From NCBI GenBank assembly GCA_949296415.1, contig CASFQC010000010.1:1-56459 (forward strand): a stretch of DNA of 56,459 nucleotides, written 5' to 3'. This stretch comes from an uncultured Bacteroides sp. (lineage in GTDB: Bacteria > Bacteroidota > Bacteroidia > Bacteroidales > Bacteroidaceae). A program made the translations under genes and the position numbers. Of this stretch, positions 44,969 to 53,250 are shown in pieces. The notes under the pieces were generated by a model, which saw only the letters and a program-made list of their open reading frames with translations, searched no databases and was not told the origin of the DNA. The number at the start of each line of letters is the position of its first letter. Position 1 is the first letter of the stretch.

Positions 44969-46258
44969 TCAACGGTGCTTGTGGGTCATGATGTCCAGCA
45001 CCAGCCTGTCGGTCTCGTTCATGCCTTGGGAACCTATCCGGGTGAGGTTGCGTATGCTCTGGTCCACATCCTCGTCGATGATGCCCTCCACCGACGTGAC
45101 CGTGCGCCCTTCCATGGCCATGATGGCGGAGAACACGGCCGTGGCCACTCCCGTGGTGACCTTCATGGCACAACTGGGCTTGGCTCCGTCGCATATCATG
45201 CCTGTGATGTTGGCTATCATGTTCTGCACCGCATAGGCCACCTCCCGGTAGCCGCCTCCCATCAGCCGGGTAATGCCGCAACTGGAGCCGGTGGCCGCCA
45301 CTACGCAGCCACACAACGCCGAAAGCCGTCCCAGGCTCTGCTTGATGTAAATCACCGTGAGATGGCTCAGCATGAGCGCACGTGCCAGCTCCTCCCTGCC
45401 CTTGCCGTTCTCCTCGGCAAAGACCACCACAGGCACCGTAGCCGCTATGCCCTGGTTGCCGCTGCCCGAATTGCTCATCACAGGAATCATGGCACCCGCC
45501 ATGCGGGCGTCGCAGGCACCGGAGGTGTATGACAGGATGTGCGAGAACACACTGTCGCCCATGATACGGTGCTCGTAGTTGCCGCGCAGCATCTTGCCCA
45601 GCCCATGTCCATAGTCACCCGCAAAAGACCGTTCGGCGGCGGCCTTGTTGAGGCGGGCGGTCTCCAATATAAAGCTTATCTCGTCCAAAGGCGCGGTAGT
45701 GGCAAACTCATAGACCTTGCGCAGCGTGAGGCAAGGCGCGTCCGCCGCCTCTCCGGCCTCCACACCGGCCTGCCTGTCAAGCAGCACCTGGCCATTGCGC
45801 TCCACACGGACAAAGTCGGTGTGCCCGCCCGATATCACGGCCACCGCCTCGTCGTCTCCCTCGCGGCAGCAGACCTCAATGTACAGCTTCTCGCTAATGC
45901 CATCCTTCAGACCAATGCTTATCCGCTTGTCGTCCACAAAGCGTCTGGCTTCCTCCACGTCCTGCGGCGTGATGTCCCTGAGCACTTCGAGCCGGTACTC
46001 CGGCTTTCCGGCTATCGCCCCCAGAGCCACGGCTATGGGCAGGCCTGTCATGCCTGTGCCGGGAATGCCCACCCCCATAGCGTTCTTCAGTATGTTGGCG
46101 CTGAGCCACACCTCCACCTTTCCGGGAGTACGTCCCAGTACTTCCGCAGCCCTGGCCACGCACAAGGCCACGGCCATGGGTTCCGTACACCCTATGGCAG
46201 GCACCACCTCGCGCTTTACCAAGGCTATTATCTGCTTCCTTTCCAGTTCGTTCATCAT
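44969..46258 (-). CDS. L-cysteine desulfidase family protein (UPF0597)
   Basis: The 429-residue protein belongs to the UPF0597/CyuA family, [4Fe-4S] enzymes that break L-cysteine into pyruvate, sulfide and ammonia. Conserved cysteines are in VPAIGCTEPMA near residue 24, GSSCGITRLMGGG and MICDGAKPSCAMK, and the SNSGSGNQGIAATVPV block is typical of the serine-dehydratase-like fold. Length is normal. A start at the second methionine is equally possible. A -7 box lies at 46281-46288, divergent from the next gene. L-serine deamination is the main alternative activity. Confidence 0.87.
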   Translation of the reverse strand: MMNELERKQIIALVKREVVPAIGCTEPMAVALCVARAAEVLGRTPGKVEVWLSANILKNAMGVGIPGTGMTGLPIAVALGAIAGKPEYRLEVLRDITPQDVEEARRFVDDKRISIGLKDGISEKLYIEVCCREGDDEAVAVISGGHTDFVRVERNGQVLLDRQAGVEAGEAADAPCLTLRKVYEFATTAPLDEISFILETARLNKAAAERSFAGDYGHGLGKMLRGNYEHRIMGDSVFSHILSYTSGACDARMAGAMIPVMSNSGSGNQGIAATVPVVVFAEENGKGREELARALMLSHLTVIYIKQSLGRLSALCGCVVAATGSSCGITRLMGGGYREVAYAVQNMIANITGMICDGAKPSCAMKVTTGVATAVFSAIMAMEGRTVTSVEGIIDEDVDQSIRNLTRIGSQGMNETDRLVLDIMTHKHR

Positions 46259-46280
46259 AAATATGGCGTTTTATGCGGCG

Positions 46281-46317
46281 CAAAAGTAAGCAAAATAAAA
46301 AAAGAAACGTAACTTTG
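46281..46317. promoter_or_regulatory. Divergent -7 boxes, desulfidase-like and PCMD lipoprotein genes
   Basis: Positions 46281-46288 read TACTTTTG on the minus strand, and 46310-46317 read TAACTTTG on the plus strand. Both match TAnnTTTG and face their respective genes, 23 and 56 bases away. Confidence 0.65.
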
Positions 46318-46372
46318 CAACGTATTTTCCCGGCACGGCACGCCGGACATAACCCCTAAAGACTATACACAT

Positions 46373-47491
46373 ATGAAACTGAAAACCATTGCATCGGGAC
46401 TCTGCCTGTCCCTGGCGCTCGGAGGCTGCATACAAGACGAAGCCCCGAATGTGGAGGCCGCCGTGGACGGCTGCACCGGAAAAGGCATACAGTCGCTGAC
46501 CATAGACTATCTGACGAAGACCATCGAAGTCTACGTCATGAACGACGACACCCAACAGGAACTCCTGTTCCAGCTGCCCGAAGGGGCCACCATAAAGGCC
46601 GACAATCCTATGCCGGGCGACAACCCGCCGCTGTACGATTTCAGCAAGGAAGACATCAGACTGTTCACTGTGACGGCCGAAGACGGACTGACCAAAGCCA
46701 CCTACCGCGTGAGACTGAACCGCCTGCTGCTGCCCACCTTCTTTGCCTTTGAGGAGCTGAAACAGCAGACACCCTACAACATCATCTACCTGGGAGGAGA
46801 CCGCATCATGGAGTGGTCCAGCGGCAATCCGGGATTCCAGCTCACCGGCATGGGATTCAGCCCCGACGACTACCCCACCCTACAGATTATGGAAGGATAC
46901 CGGGGCAAGGGAGTGCGGCTGCGCACCAGCGACACCGGAAGCTTCGGCACCATGGCCGGCATGCGCATAGCCGCAGGAAACCTCTTCATAGGCTCCTTCA
47001 ACGTAAGCAATGCCCTGCAGGCACCCCTTGAGGCCACACGCTTCGGATACCCTTTCACCAAAAAGCCCACGCGCATGACAGGATGGTACAAATACCAGTC
47101 GGGAGGCGAGATGCAGGACGAAGACGGCAACCCGCTGGGACGCCAGGACACGGGCGACTTCTACGCCGTACTCTACGAAGCCCCCACCGCTGACTACTCG
47201 CTGGACGGAGACCTCTTCCCCATAGACGGACGGCCCATGGACAGCCACATCGTGCTCATAGCACGCATACCGAAGACTGAGGAGACTGACCAGTGGACCT
47301 ACTTTGACCTCCCCTTCGAACAAGTGGAAGGCAAGACCCCCGTGACACAGGAAGCACTGGACGAAGGACGCTACAAACTGGCCGTAGTGTTCTCCTCCAG
47401 CAAGGAAGGGGCATACTTCAGGGGAGCCGTAGGAAGCACCCTCTGGATAGACGAAGTGACCATAGAATGTGAAGACCAAGACAACCAATAA
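46373..47491 (+). CDS. PCMD-domain lipoprotein
   Basis: The 372-residue protein has a lipobox (LGGC, Cys19 region) followed by IQDEAPN. A short Ig-like N-terminal domain (about 40-120) precedes a PCMD domain (FFAFEELKQQTPYN to the end, with TRMTGWYKYQSG and the terminal STLWIDEV strand). The last part parallels the lipoprotein at 29800 (STLIVDNLEV). The function is unproven. An outer-membrane barrel gene starts 16 bases later and an S9 peptidase gene follows, suggesting a small envelope module. Confidence 0.85.
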   Translation: MKLKTIASGLCLSLALGGCIQDEAPNVEAAVDGCTGKGIQSLTIDYLTKTIEVYVMNDDTQQELLFQLPEGATIKADNPMPGDNPPLYDFSKEDIRLFTVTAEDGLTKATYRVRLNRLLLPTFFAFEELKQQTPYNIIYLGGDRIMEWSSGNPGFQLTGMGFSPDDYPTLQIMEGYRGKGVRLRTSDTGSFGTMAGMRIAAGNLFIGSFNVSNALQAPLEATRFGYPFTKKPTRMTGWYKYQSGGEMQDEDGNPLGRQDTGDFYAVLYEAPTADYSLDGDLFPIDGRPMDSHIVLIARIPKTEETDQWTYFDLPFEQVEGKTPVTQEALDEGRYKLAVVFSSSKEGAYFRGAVGSTLWIDEVTIECEDQDNQ

Positions 47492-47507
47492 TAACCATAA
47501 GACCCAA

Positions 47508-48296
47508 ATGAAAAAGTATATCATAGCAAGCCTCATGGCCCTGCTCGCCGCAGGCATGGGAACCGCCGGAGCGCAGACGCAGACAGAACACAAGGGACTG
47601 CTGTGGTCCTCACTGCACGGACTGGACTACGAGTTCAAGGCCGGAGTGAACATAGGAGGAACATCGCCCATGCCCCTCCCCAAGGAAATAAGAAGCCTGG
47701 ACAGCTACAGGCCCGGACTGGCCATAAGCCTGGAAGGCAACGCCACCAAGTGGCTTGACGAACGCAAGAAATGGGGAATAGCCCTCGGCATAAGGCTCGA
47801 CACCAAGTCCATGAACACCGAAGCCACCGTGAAGAACTACGGCATGGAGATATTCAACGACGCGGGAGGACGCACCGCCGGACTGTGGACCGGAGGCGTG
47901 AAGACCAAGGTGAAGATGTCCCTACTGTCCATACCACTACTGGCCAAGTACCAGATAAACAACCGCTGGCAAGTGTCCGCCGGGCCCTACTTCTCCTACC
48001 TCATGGATGGAGACTTCAACGGCAACGTGTACGAGGGACACCTCCGCACCCCCGACGCTACCGGAAACAGCGTGAACTTCAGCGGAGAAAGCATAGCATC
48101 CTACGACTTCTCCAACGAGCTACGCAGCTTCCAGTGGGGACTGCAGGTGGGAGGAACCTGGAAGGCATACAAGCACCTCAATGTGCACGCCGACCTCACC
48201 TGGGGACTGAGCGACATCTTCCAGGACGACTTCAACACCATATCCTTCGCCATGTATCCCATATACCTCAACCTGGGATTCGGATACGACTTCTGA
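47508..48296 (+). CDS. Outer-membrane beta-barrel protein (porin family)
   Basis: The 262-residue protein has a signal peptide (about 1-22, ending GTAGAQ) and alternating hydrophobic strands typical of a small outer-membrane barrel of the PorT/OmpA-like type. It ends in NLGFGYDF with a terminal Phe. The start at 47508 opens on the signal peptide; an earlier in-frame ATG at 47469 overlaps the previous gene. It probably shares a transcript with the PCMD lipoprotein and is followed by a good terminator. No ligand can be proposed. Confidence 0.82.
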   Translation: MKKYIIASLMALLAAGMGTAGAQTQTEHKGLLWSSLHGLDYEFKAGVNIGGTSPMPLPKEIRSLDSYRPGLAISLEGNATKWLDERKKWGIALGIRLDTKSMNTEATVKNYGMEIFNDAGGRTAGLWTGGVKTKVKMSLLSIPLLAKYQINNRWQVSAGPYFSYLMDGDFNGNVYEGHLRTPDATGNSVNFSGESIASYDFSNELRSFQWGLQVGGTWKAYKHLNVHADLTWGLSDIFQDDFNTISFAMYPIYLNLGFGYDF

Positions 48297-48316
48297 ACGA
48301 AGCCCCACACAACACC

Positions 48317-48357
48317 AAGGACGCGGACAGCGGACGACACACGCAGTCCGCGTCCTT
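48317..48357 (+). terminator. Terminator after the barrel gene
   Basis: AAGGACGCGGAC (48317-48328) and GTCCGCGTCCTT (48346-48357) form a 12-bp stem followed by CTTTTTCC. Confidence 0.85.
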
Positions 48358-48406
48358 CTTTTTCCTACGGACCACACAGTATTAACCCCTTAAACTTACC
48401 TTACAC

Positions 48407-50668
48407 ATGATGAAGAAGAACAGACTTTTCCTGTGCGCGGCACTGATGGCCCTGCTGGCTCCCGGAGCCGCCGCACAAGGCACGGCCGAGGACTACCGCC
48501 GCGCCTACGAGCTGAGAGACAGATGGAGCGCCGACAAGGTGTACTACGCCGGAGTGAACCCCACCTGGATAGACGGGACGCACCGCTTCTGGTACGTGAG
48601 GAACACGCCGGAAGGACGCACCTACGTCATGGTAGACGCCGACCGGAAACGGCGGCAGGACCTCTTCGACCACACGCGCCTGGCCGCCGGACTGGCCCGG
48701 GCCACCGGACGCGACGTGCAGCCCGGACAACTCTGGCTGGAGAGGCTCCACACTGATGCCGAAGCCGACACCCTGCGCTTCCACTACGCCGGACACCGCT
48801 GGACTTACGACAACCGCCGAAACCGCCTGACCGACGACGGCCCCCTGCCGCCCGCACCACCGCAACGTCACTGGATGGAGGTGGACGACGAGCGGCAGGC
48901 CGCACCCGTCACCTCGCCCGACGGCAAGCTCATGGCCTACATTCGGGAGAGCAACGTATGGGTGAGCCGCACCGACGGCTCACAGCCCAGGCAACTCAGC
49001 CACGACGGCACACCCGGCAACTACTACTCGGCCTACATCAGCTGGTCCCCCGACAGCCGCATGGTGGCCTCATGCCGCATCAGGCCCGCACAGAAACGTT
49101 ACGTCTACTACGTGGAATCCTCGCCGCGCGACCAGCTACAGCCACGCCTGCACAAGCAGGAGTACGCCAAGCCCGGCGACGAGCTGCGCTTCAAGGTGCC
49201 CTGCATATTCCAGGCTGACGGCTCACGCGCCATCATACCTTCCAGCGAGCTCTTCGACCGCCAGTACGACCTCTACGGCCCCGTGTGGGACAGCGACAGC
49301 CGCGCACTGACCTTCGAGTACAACCAACGCGGACACCAAGCCTACCGCGTGCTCGAACTCTCCGCCGAGACCGGACAAGTGCGCACCCTCATCAATGAGA
49401 CGGCCGACAAGTACATAAACTACTCCCGGCACTTCCGCCACGACCTGAAGGACGGACGGCACATCATCTGGATGAGCGAGCGCGACAACTACAACCACCT
49501 CTACCTCTACGACCGCACCACCGCACAGCCTGTGCGCCAGATAACCCGCGGACCGTGGTACGTGCGCCAGGTGTTGCGCGTCGACGAGGAGGCCGGACAG
49601 ATATACTTCTCCGCCAACGGCATGAACCCCGGCGAAGACCCCTACCACATACGCTACTACCGCATAGGCCTTGACGGCACCGGACTGACCGACCTCACCC
49701 CCACGCCAGGCACACACCAGGCCTGGCTGTCGCCCGACGCCCGCTACCTGGTCGACGTATGCTCCAGCGTGGACAGCGCACCCGTGGCCACGCTGCGCGA
49801 TGCCCGCGACGGCAGCGAGGTGATGGCCCTGGAGAAGGCCGACATCAGCCGCCTGCTGGCCGAAGGATGGAAAGCGCCCGAAGTCTTCGCCGCCAAAGGG
49901 CGCGACGGGAAGACCGACATGTGGGGCATCATCATCCGTCCCACAAACTTCGACCCCACGAAGAAATACCCCATACTGGAGTACATCTACCAAGGACCCG
50001 GCGACCAGTACGTGCCCAAGACCTTCATCCCCTATAACGGATACATGACCTCCATAGCCGAGCTGGGCTTCATCGTGGTCATGGTCGACGGCATGGGCAC
50101 CTCCTTCCGCTCCCGCGAGTTCGAGAACGTGTGCTACCAGAATCTGCGCGACGCCGGCCTGCCCGACCACATAGCCTGGATAAAAGCCGCCGCACAGAAA
50201 TATCCCTACATGGACACCGAGCGGGTGGGCATATTCGGATGCTCGGCAGGCGGACAGGAATCCACCGCCGCCGTGCTCTTCCACCCCGAGTTCTACAAGG
50301 CCGCCTACTCCGCCTGCGGATGCCACGACAACCGCATGGACAAGATATGGTGGAACGAGCAGTGGATGGGCTATCCCGTAGGGCCGCAGTATGCCGCCAG
50401 CTCCAACGTGGAGAACGCCCACCTGCTGACCCGCCCGCTCATGCTGCTGGTGGGCGAGATGGACGACAACGTAGACCCCGCCTCGACCATGCAGCTGGCC
50501 GACGCCCTCATCCGTGCCGGGAAAGACTTCGAGCTGGTAGTGATACCCGGCGCACGCCACACCATGGGCGAGGCCTATGGCGAGCACAAGCGCTATGACT
50601 TCTTCGTGCGCCACCTGCTCGGCGTCAATCCCCCCTCATGGGAAGAGCTGAAGAAGGAGAACCGCTGA
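48407..50668 (+). CDS. S9 family (dipeptidyl peptidase IV-like) serine peptidase
   Basis: The 753-residue protein has a signal peptide (about 1-23, ending GAAAQ), an N-terminal DPP IV beta-propeller (about 60-480) and a C-terminal alpha/beta hydrolase domain. The nucleophile lies in GIFGCSAGGQES, the aspartate probably in GEMDDNVDP and the histidine in GARHTMG, the order of the prolyl oligopeptidase family. The elbow GCSAGG departs from the GWSYGG of classical DPP IV, so substrate preference may differ. It would cleave dipeptides from peptide N-termini in the periplasm. The gene is unusually GC-rich. The start could also be the second methionine. Confidence 0.9.
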   Translation: MMKKNRLFLCAALMALLAPGAAAQGTAEDYRRAYELRDRWSADKVYYAGVNPTWIDGTHRFWYVRNTPEGRTYVMVDADRKRRQDLFDHTRLAAGLARATGRDVQPGQLWLERLHTDAEADTLRFHYAGHRWTYDNRRNRLTDDGPLPPAPPQRHWMEVDDERQAAPVTSPDGKLMAYIRESNVWVSRTDGSQPRQLSHDGTPGNYYSAYISWSPDSRMVASCRIRPAQKRYVYYVESSPRDQLQPRLHKQEYAKPGDELRFKVPCIFQADGSRAIIPSSELFDRQYDLYGPVWDSDSRALTFEYNQRGHQAYRVLELSAETGQVRTLINETADKYINYSRHFRHDLKDGRHIIWMSERDNYNHLYLYDRTTAQPVRQITRGPWYVRQVLRVDEEAGQIYFSANGMNPGEDPYHIRYYRIGLDGTGLTDLTPTPGTHQAWLSPDARYLVDVCSSVDSAPVATLRDARDGSEVMALEKADISRLLAEGWKAPEVFAAKGRDGKTDMWGIIIRPTNFDPTKKYPILEYIYQGPGDQYVPKTFIPYNGYMTSIAELGFIVVMVDGMGTSFRSREFENVCYQNLRDAGLPDHIAWIKAAAQKYPYMDTERVGIFGCSAGGQESTAAVLFHPEFYKAAYSACGCHDNRMDKIWWNEQWMGYPVGPQYAASSNVENAHLLTRPLMLLVGEMDDNVDPASTMQLADALIRAGKDFELVVIPGARHTMGEAYGEHKRYDFFVRHLLGVNPPSWEELKKENR

Positions 50669-50854
50669 CCCACCTTCCTGTCCGCCATCCCACTCCGGCC
50701 AAGTCGGAAGCCGGATCACGGCCAAGGAGGCACCCGCGTCACGACCAAGGCGGAGCCTCAGCCCCCGTCAAGACAAAGACACAGACGCTGTCATGACGAC
50801 CGTAAAAAGGTTGCCGTGGCGGCGTTTTCCATATCCCCATAACAAAGGCTACAG

Positions 50855-50992
50855 CTATCCTATAGGAAAGGCCATTCCGTCCATATAAGGAAGGCTGCTC
50901 CGTCCATATAAGGAAGACGGTGTCGTCCATATAAGGAAGACCATGCCGTCCATATAAGGAAGGAGGGGCCGTCCATATAGGGACGAAGCAGA
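50855..50992. repeat. Six 23-bp tandem units after the S9 peptidase
   Basis: Units start at 50855 (degenerate, with the palindrome TCCTATAGGA), 50878, 50901, 50924, 50947 and 50970. The shared core is CGTCCATATAAGGAAG, followed by seven variable bases. A 23-bp period cannot be coding. Upstream, 50690-50854 may hold further very degenerate units. The array lies between convergent genes. Confidence 0.9.
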
Positions 50993-51010
50993 GGCCGATA
51001 CGGTGAACAT

Positions 51011-51204
51011 ATCAGCCTTAATATATAAAAGAAAAACAGGCTGATAGTGTAAACGCATCAGCCTTAATATATAGAAGATAAAGAGGCTGATAGAGTGGAT
51101 TCATCAGCCTTAATATATAAAAGATAAATAGGCCGATAGGGTAGATTTATCAGCCTTAATATATAGAAGATAAATAGGCTGATAGGGTGGATTCATCAGC
51201 CTAT
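51011..51204. repeat. Four 46-bp tandem units with internal hairpins
   Basis: Exact 46-bp spacing: units start at 51011, 51057, 51103 and 51149, with a partial fifth at 51195. Each contains ATCAGCCTTAATATATA and then AGGCTGAT (AGGCCGAT in the third), so ATCAGCCT and AGGCTGAT can pair. There are no unique spacers, so it is not a CRISPR array. It lies directly before the helicase stop codon. Confidence 0.92.
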
Positions 51205-51243
51205 ATGGGGAGAAGATGCCGGTGTGCAGACGGTGTACGTGGC

Positions 51244-53139
51244 TCAGAGGGTGCGGATGTACTCCATCAGCTCGCGGTAGAAAGGCTGGCGGCCCAGCGT
51301 GGAGAAGTCGCCCAGGATGACCAGCTTCATCCGGGCGCGGGTCATGGCCACGTTCATGCGGCGGAGGTCGCCAAGAAAGCCTATCCGCCCTTCCTCATTG
51401 GCGCGTACCAGACTGATGAACACCACGTCGCGCTCCTGTCCCTGGAAGCCGTCCACCGTGTCCACCGTCAGCAGGCGGCGGTAGGGACGCAGGGCGGCTT
51501 CGGCCTTGATGCGCGAGCGCAGGTAACGCACCTGGGCGCGGTAGGGTGATATGAGTCCGAAGTCTATGCCCTCGTCCAGGATGCGCTGTCCGCCGATGCG
51601 GGCAATGTAGTCTGTCAGCATGCTGACCAGCAGGTCCGCCTCGGCGCGGTTCACACGTCCGGAGGTGCCGCTGTCGAAGCCTTCCTTGAAGTCCATGTCC
51701 GAGGTGTCTGTCCAGACGATGGGGGTGTCCCAGTCCAGTATGCCCCGGTACCTCACTTCCGGGGCGGCCTGCAGCATGTCGTGGTAGAACCAGCGCGAAG
51801 AGAATCTCATGATGGCCTCGTTCATGCGGTACTGCGTACGGAGCAGGGTCACACACTGGGGCTTGGTCTGTGCCAGCCGCTGCATGAGGGTACGGTCCAA
51901 TCCGCCGCGCGCCGCTTCCGGACATTTTATAGTGGGCGGCAGCTGGCAGTGGTCTCCGGCCAGCACCACGCGGTGGGCCTTGCGTATGGCTATCCAGCAA
52001 GCGGCTTCAAGCGCCTGTGCGGCCTCGTCAATGAAGAGGGTGCCGAAATGCCGTCCGGCCAGGAGGCGCTGGGCCGACGAGGTGAGCGTGGAAGCTATGA
52101 CGTGGGCGTGGTCGAAGAGGTCGTTATCTATCTGCACTTCCAGTGCCGTGGCCCGGGCGCGCAGGCGGCTCAGGCGGTTGCGCAGGCTCTCGCGCGCCTC
52201 GTAGGTTCCCCGTCGCGCGGCTTGGGACAGCTGGCGCATCTCCTTCCTCAGCCCCCAAAGCTCAGGGTATGCGGGATGCGCCTCGAAGCGCCGCTCGTAG
52301 GTCATGGAAAGCATGCGGTCGTCCACCCGCACGGGGTTGCCTATGCGCAGTATGCTCAGGCCGCGGTCGGCCAGTTTCCCTGCTATCCAGTCGGTGGCGG
52401 CATTGCTCTGCGCGCACACCAGTACCTGCGGCTCGCGATGAAGGGTCTCGTATATGGCCTCGACCAGCGTGGTAGTCTTCCCCGTTCCGGGAGGGCCGTG
52501 GACTATGGCTACATCACGTGCGGCCAGCACCTGGTTCACGGCTTGCTCCTGGACGGTATTGAGCCAGGGGAAGCGCACAGGGAAGAGCTGGCGGAAGCCG
52601 GGCTTAGCCGTGCCCAGGAGGATGTCGCGCAACTCGGCCAGCCGGTTGTCGCGAGCGCGGAGCACATCGGCCAGCGCCTCGGTCATGGCGCGGTAAGTGG
52701 TCTCGTCGAAGGACAGCTGCACGCCCGGCCTTATGGCGGAACGCAGCTTGGCCACGGCCTCTTCGCCAGGGACGACGACTACCATGCGTGCGGCGTCGGC
52801 ATAGCTTACGGTTGCGGGAAAATCATAATAACGCAACTCCCCGTCCGCCATCTGACTGAAAAAGGCCACCGGGCGTCCGTACTCGAAGCTGTGCTCCATG
52901 CCGGTGTCCGCACTGCGCTCCACCTCAAGCACCAACTGGTTCAGAGAGTTGTAGTAACTCCGTCCTATGGACAGTGGAAACCAACATGTGCCCTTGGCTA
53001 CAAGGCAGTCCACTCCGGCCTGTCCGGTCTGCCGCCGGAACTCCTCTTTCTCGGCCTCGTACTCCATCCTGAGCAGTTCCTGCTGACGGCGGAGGTGCAG
53101 GATCGGACTTGCCGTGTGGGGGGTATCGTTCTGTTCCAT
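51244..53139 (-). CDS. SF1 helicase of the DNA2/NAM7 (IGHMBP2-like) group
   Basis: The 631-residue protein is a superfamily 1B helicase. Walker A is GPPGTGKTTT, motif II is FIDEAAQAL, and the C-terminal motifs include QYRMNEAIMRFSS, SPYRAQVRYLR, VDGFQGQERDVVF and RMNVAMTRAR. The N-terminal 200 residues include a barrel-like domain seen in IGHMBP2-type enzymes. It unwinds DNA or RNA using ATP; the cellular role in Bacteroidetes is not defined. The start at 53139 (MEQNDTPH) avoids the pfkA terminator hairpin, which the longer reading frame would run through. No clear promoter was found, so read-through from pfkA is possible. Confidence 0.9.
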   Translation of the reverse strand: MEQNDTPHTASPILHLRRQQELLRMEYEAEKEEFRRQTGQAGVDCLVAKGTCWFPLSIGRSYYNSLNQLVLEVERSADTGMEHSFEYGRPVAFFSQMADGELRYYDFPATVSYADAARMVVVVPGEEAVAKLRSAIRPGVQLSFDETTYRAMTEALADVLRARDNRLAELRDILLGTAKPGFRQLFPVRFPWLNTVQEQAVNQVLAARDVAIVHGPPGTGKTTTLVEAIYETLHREPQVLVCAQSNAATDWIAGKLADRGLSILRIGNPVRVDDRMLSMTYERRFEAHPAYPELWGLRKEMRQLSQAARRGTYEARESLRNRLSRLRARATALEVQIDNDLFDHAHVIASTLTSSAQRLLAGRHFGTLFIDEAAQALEAACWIAIRKAHRVVLAGDHCQLPPTIKCPEAARGGLDRTLMQRLAQTKPQCVTLLRTQYRMNEAIMRFSSRWFYHDMLQAAPEVRYRGILDWDTPIVWTDTSDMDFKEGFDSGTSGRVNRAEADLLVSMLTDYIARIGGQRILDEGIDFGLISPYRAQVRYLRSRIKAEAALRPYRRLLTVDTVDGFQGQERDVVFISLVRANEEGRIGFLGDLRRMNVAMTRARMKLVILGDFSTLGRQPFYRELMEYIRTL

Positions 53140-53172
53140 GGGTATGTATCGTTCTGTGTGGGTACAAAAAAA

Positions 53173-53212
53173 GCACGCAAGCCCCGACGAGGTCACGTCA
53201 CAGCTTGCGTGC
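53173..53212 (-). terminator. pfkA terminator
   Basis: GCACGCAAGC (53173-53182) and GCTTGCGTGC (53203-53212) form a 10-bp stem. On the minus strand TTTTTTTG follows. It lies between pfkA and the helicase gene. Confidence 0.88.
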
Positions 53213-53250
53213 ATGCTTTACTTCACTTTATAACGGCTGTATGTCTTACA

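Noticed and set aside
49223-50614. 463-codon minus-strand ORF
   Set aside because: It is the antisense of the S9 peptidase gene, with no recognisable motif.
50739-51058. Small minus-strand ORFs over the repeats, with SLYGR and MDG phrases
   Set aside because: They arise from translating the 23-bp repeat, whose length is not a multiple of three, so the frame is not maintained by selection.
50855-51204. CRISPR array
   Set aside because: The 23-bp and 46-bp repeats are directly contiguous with no unique spacers, and no cas gene is present.
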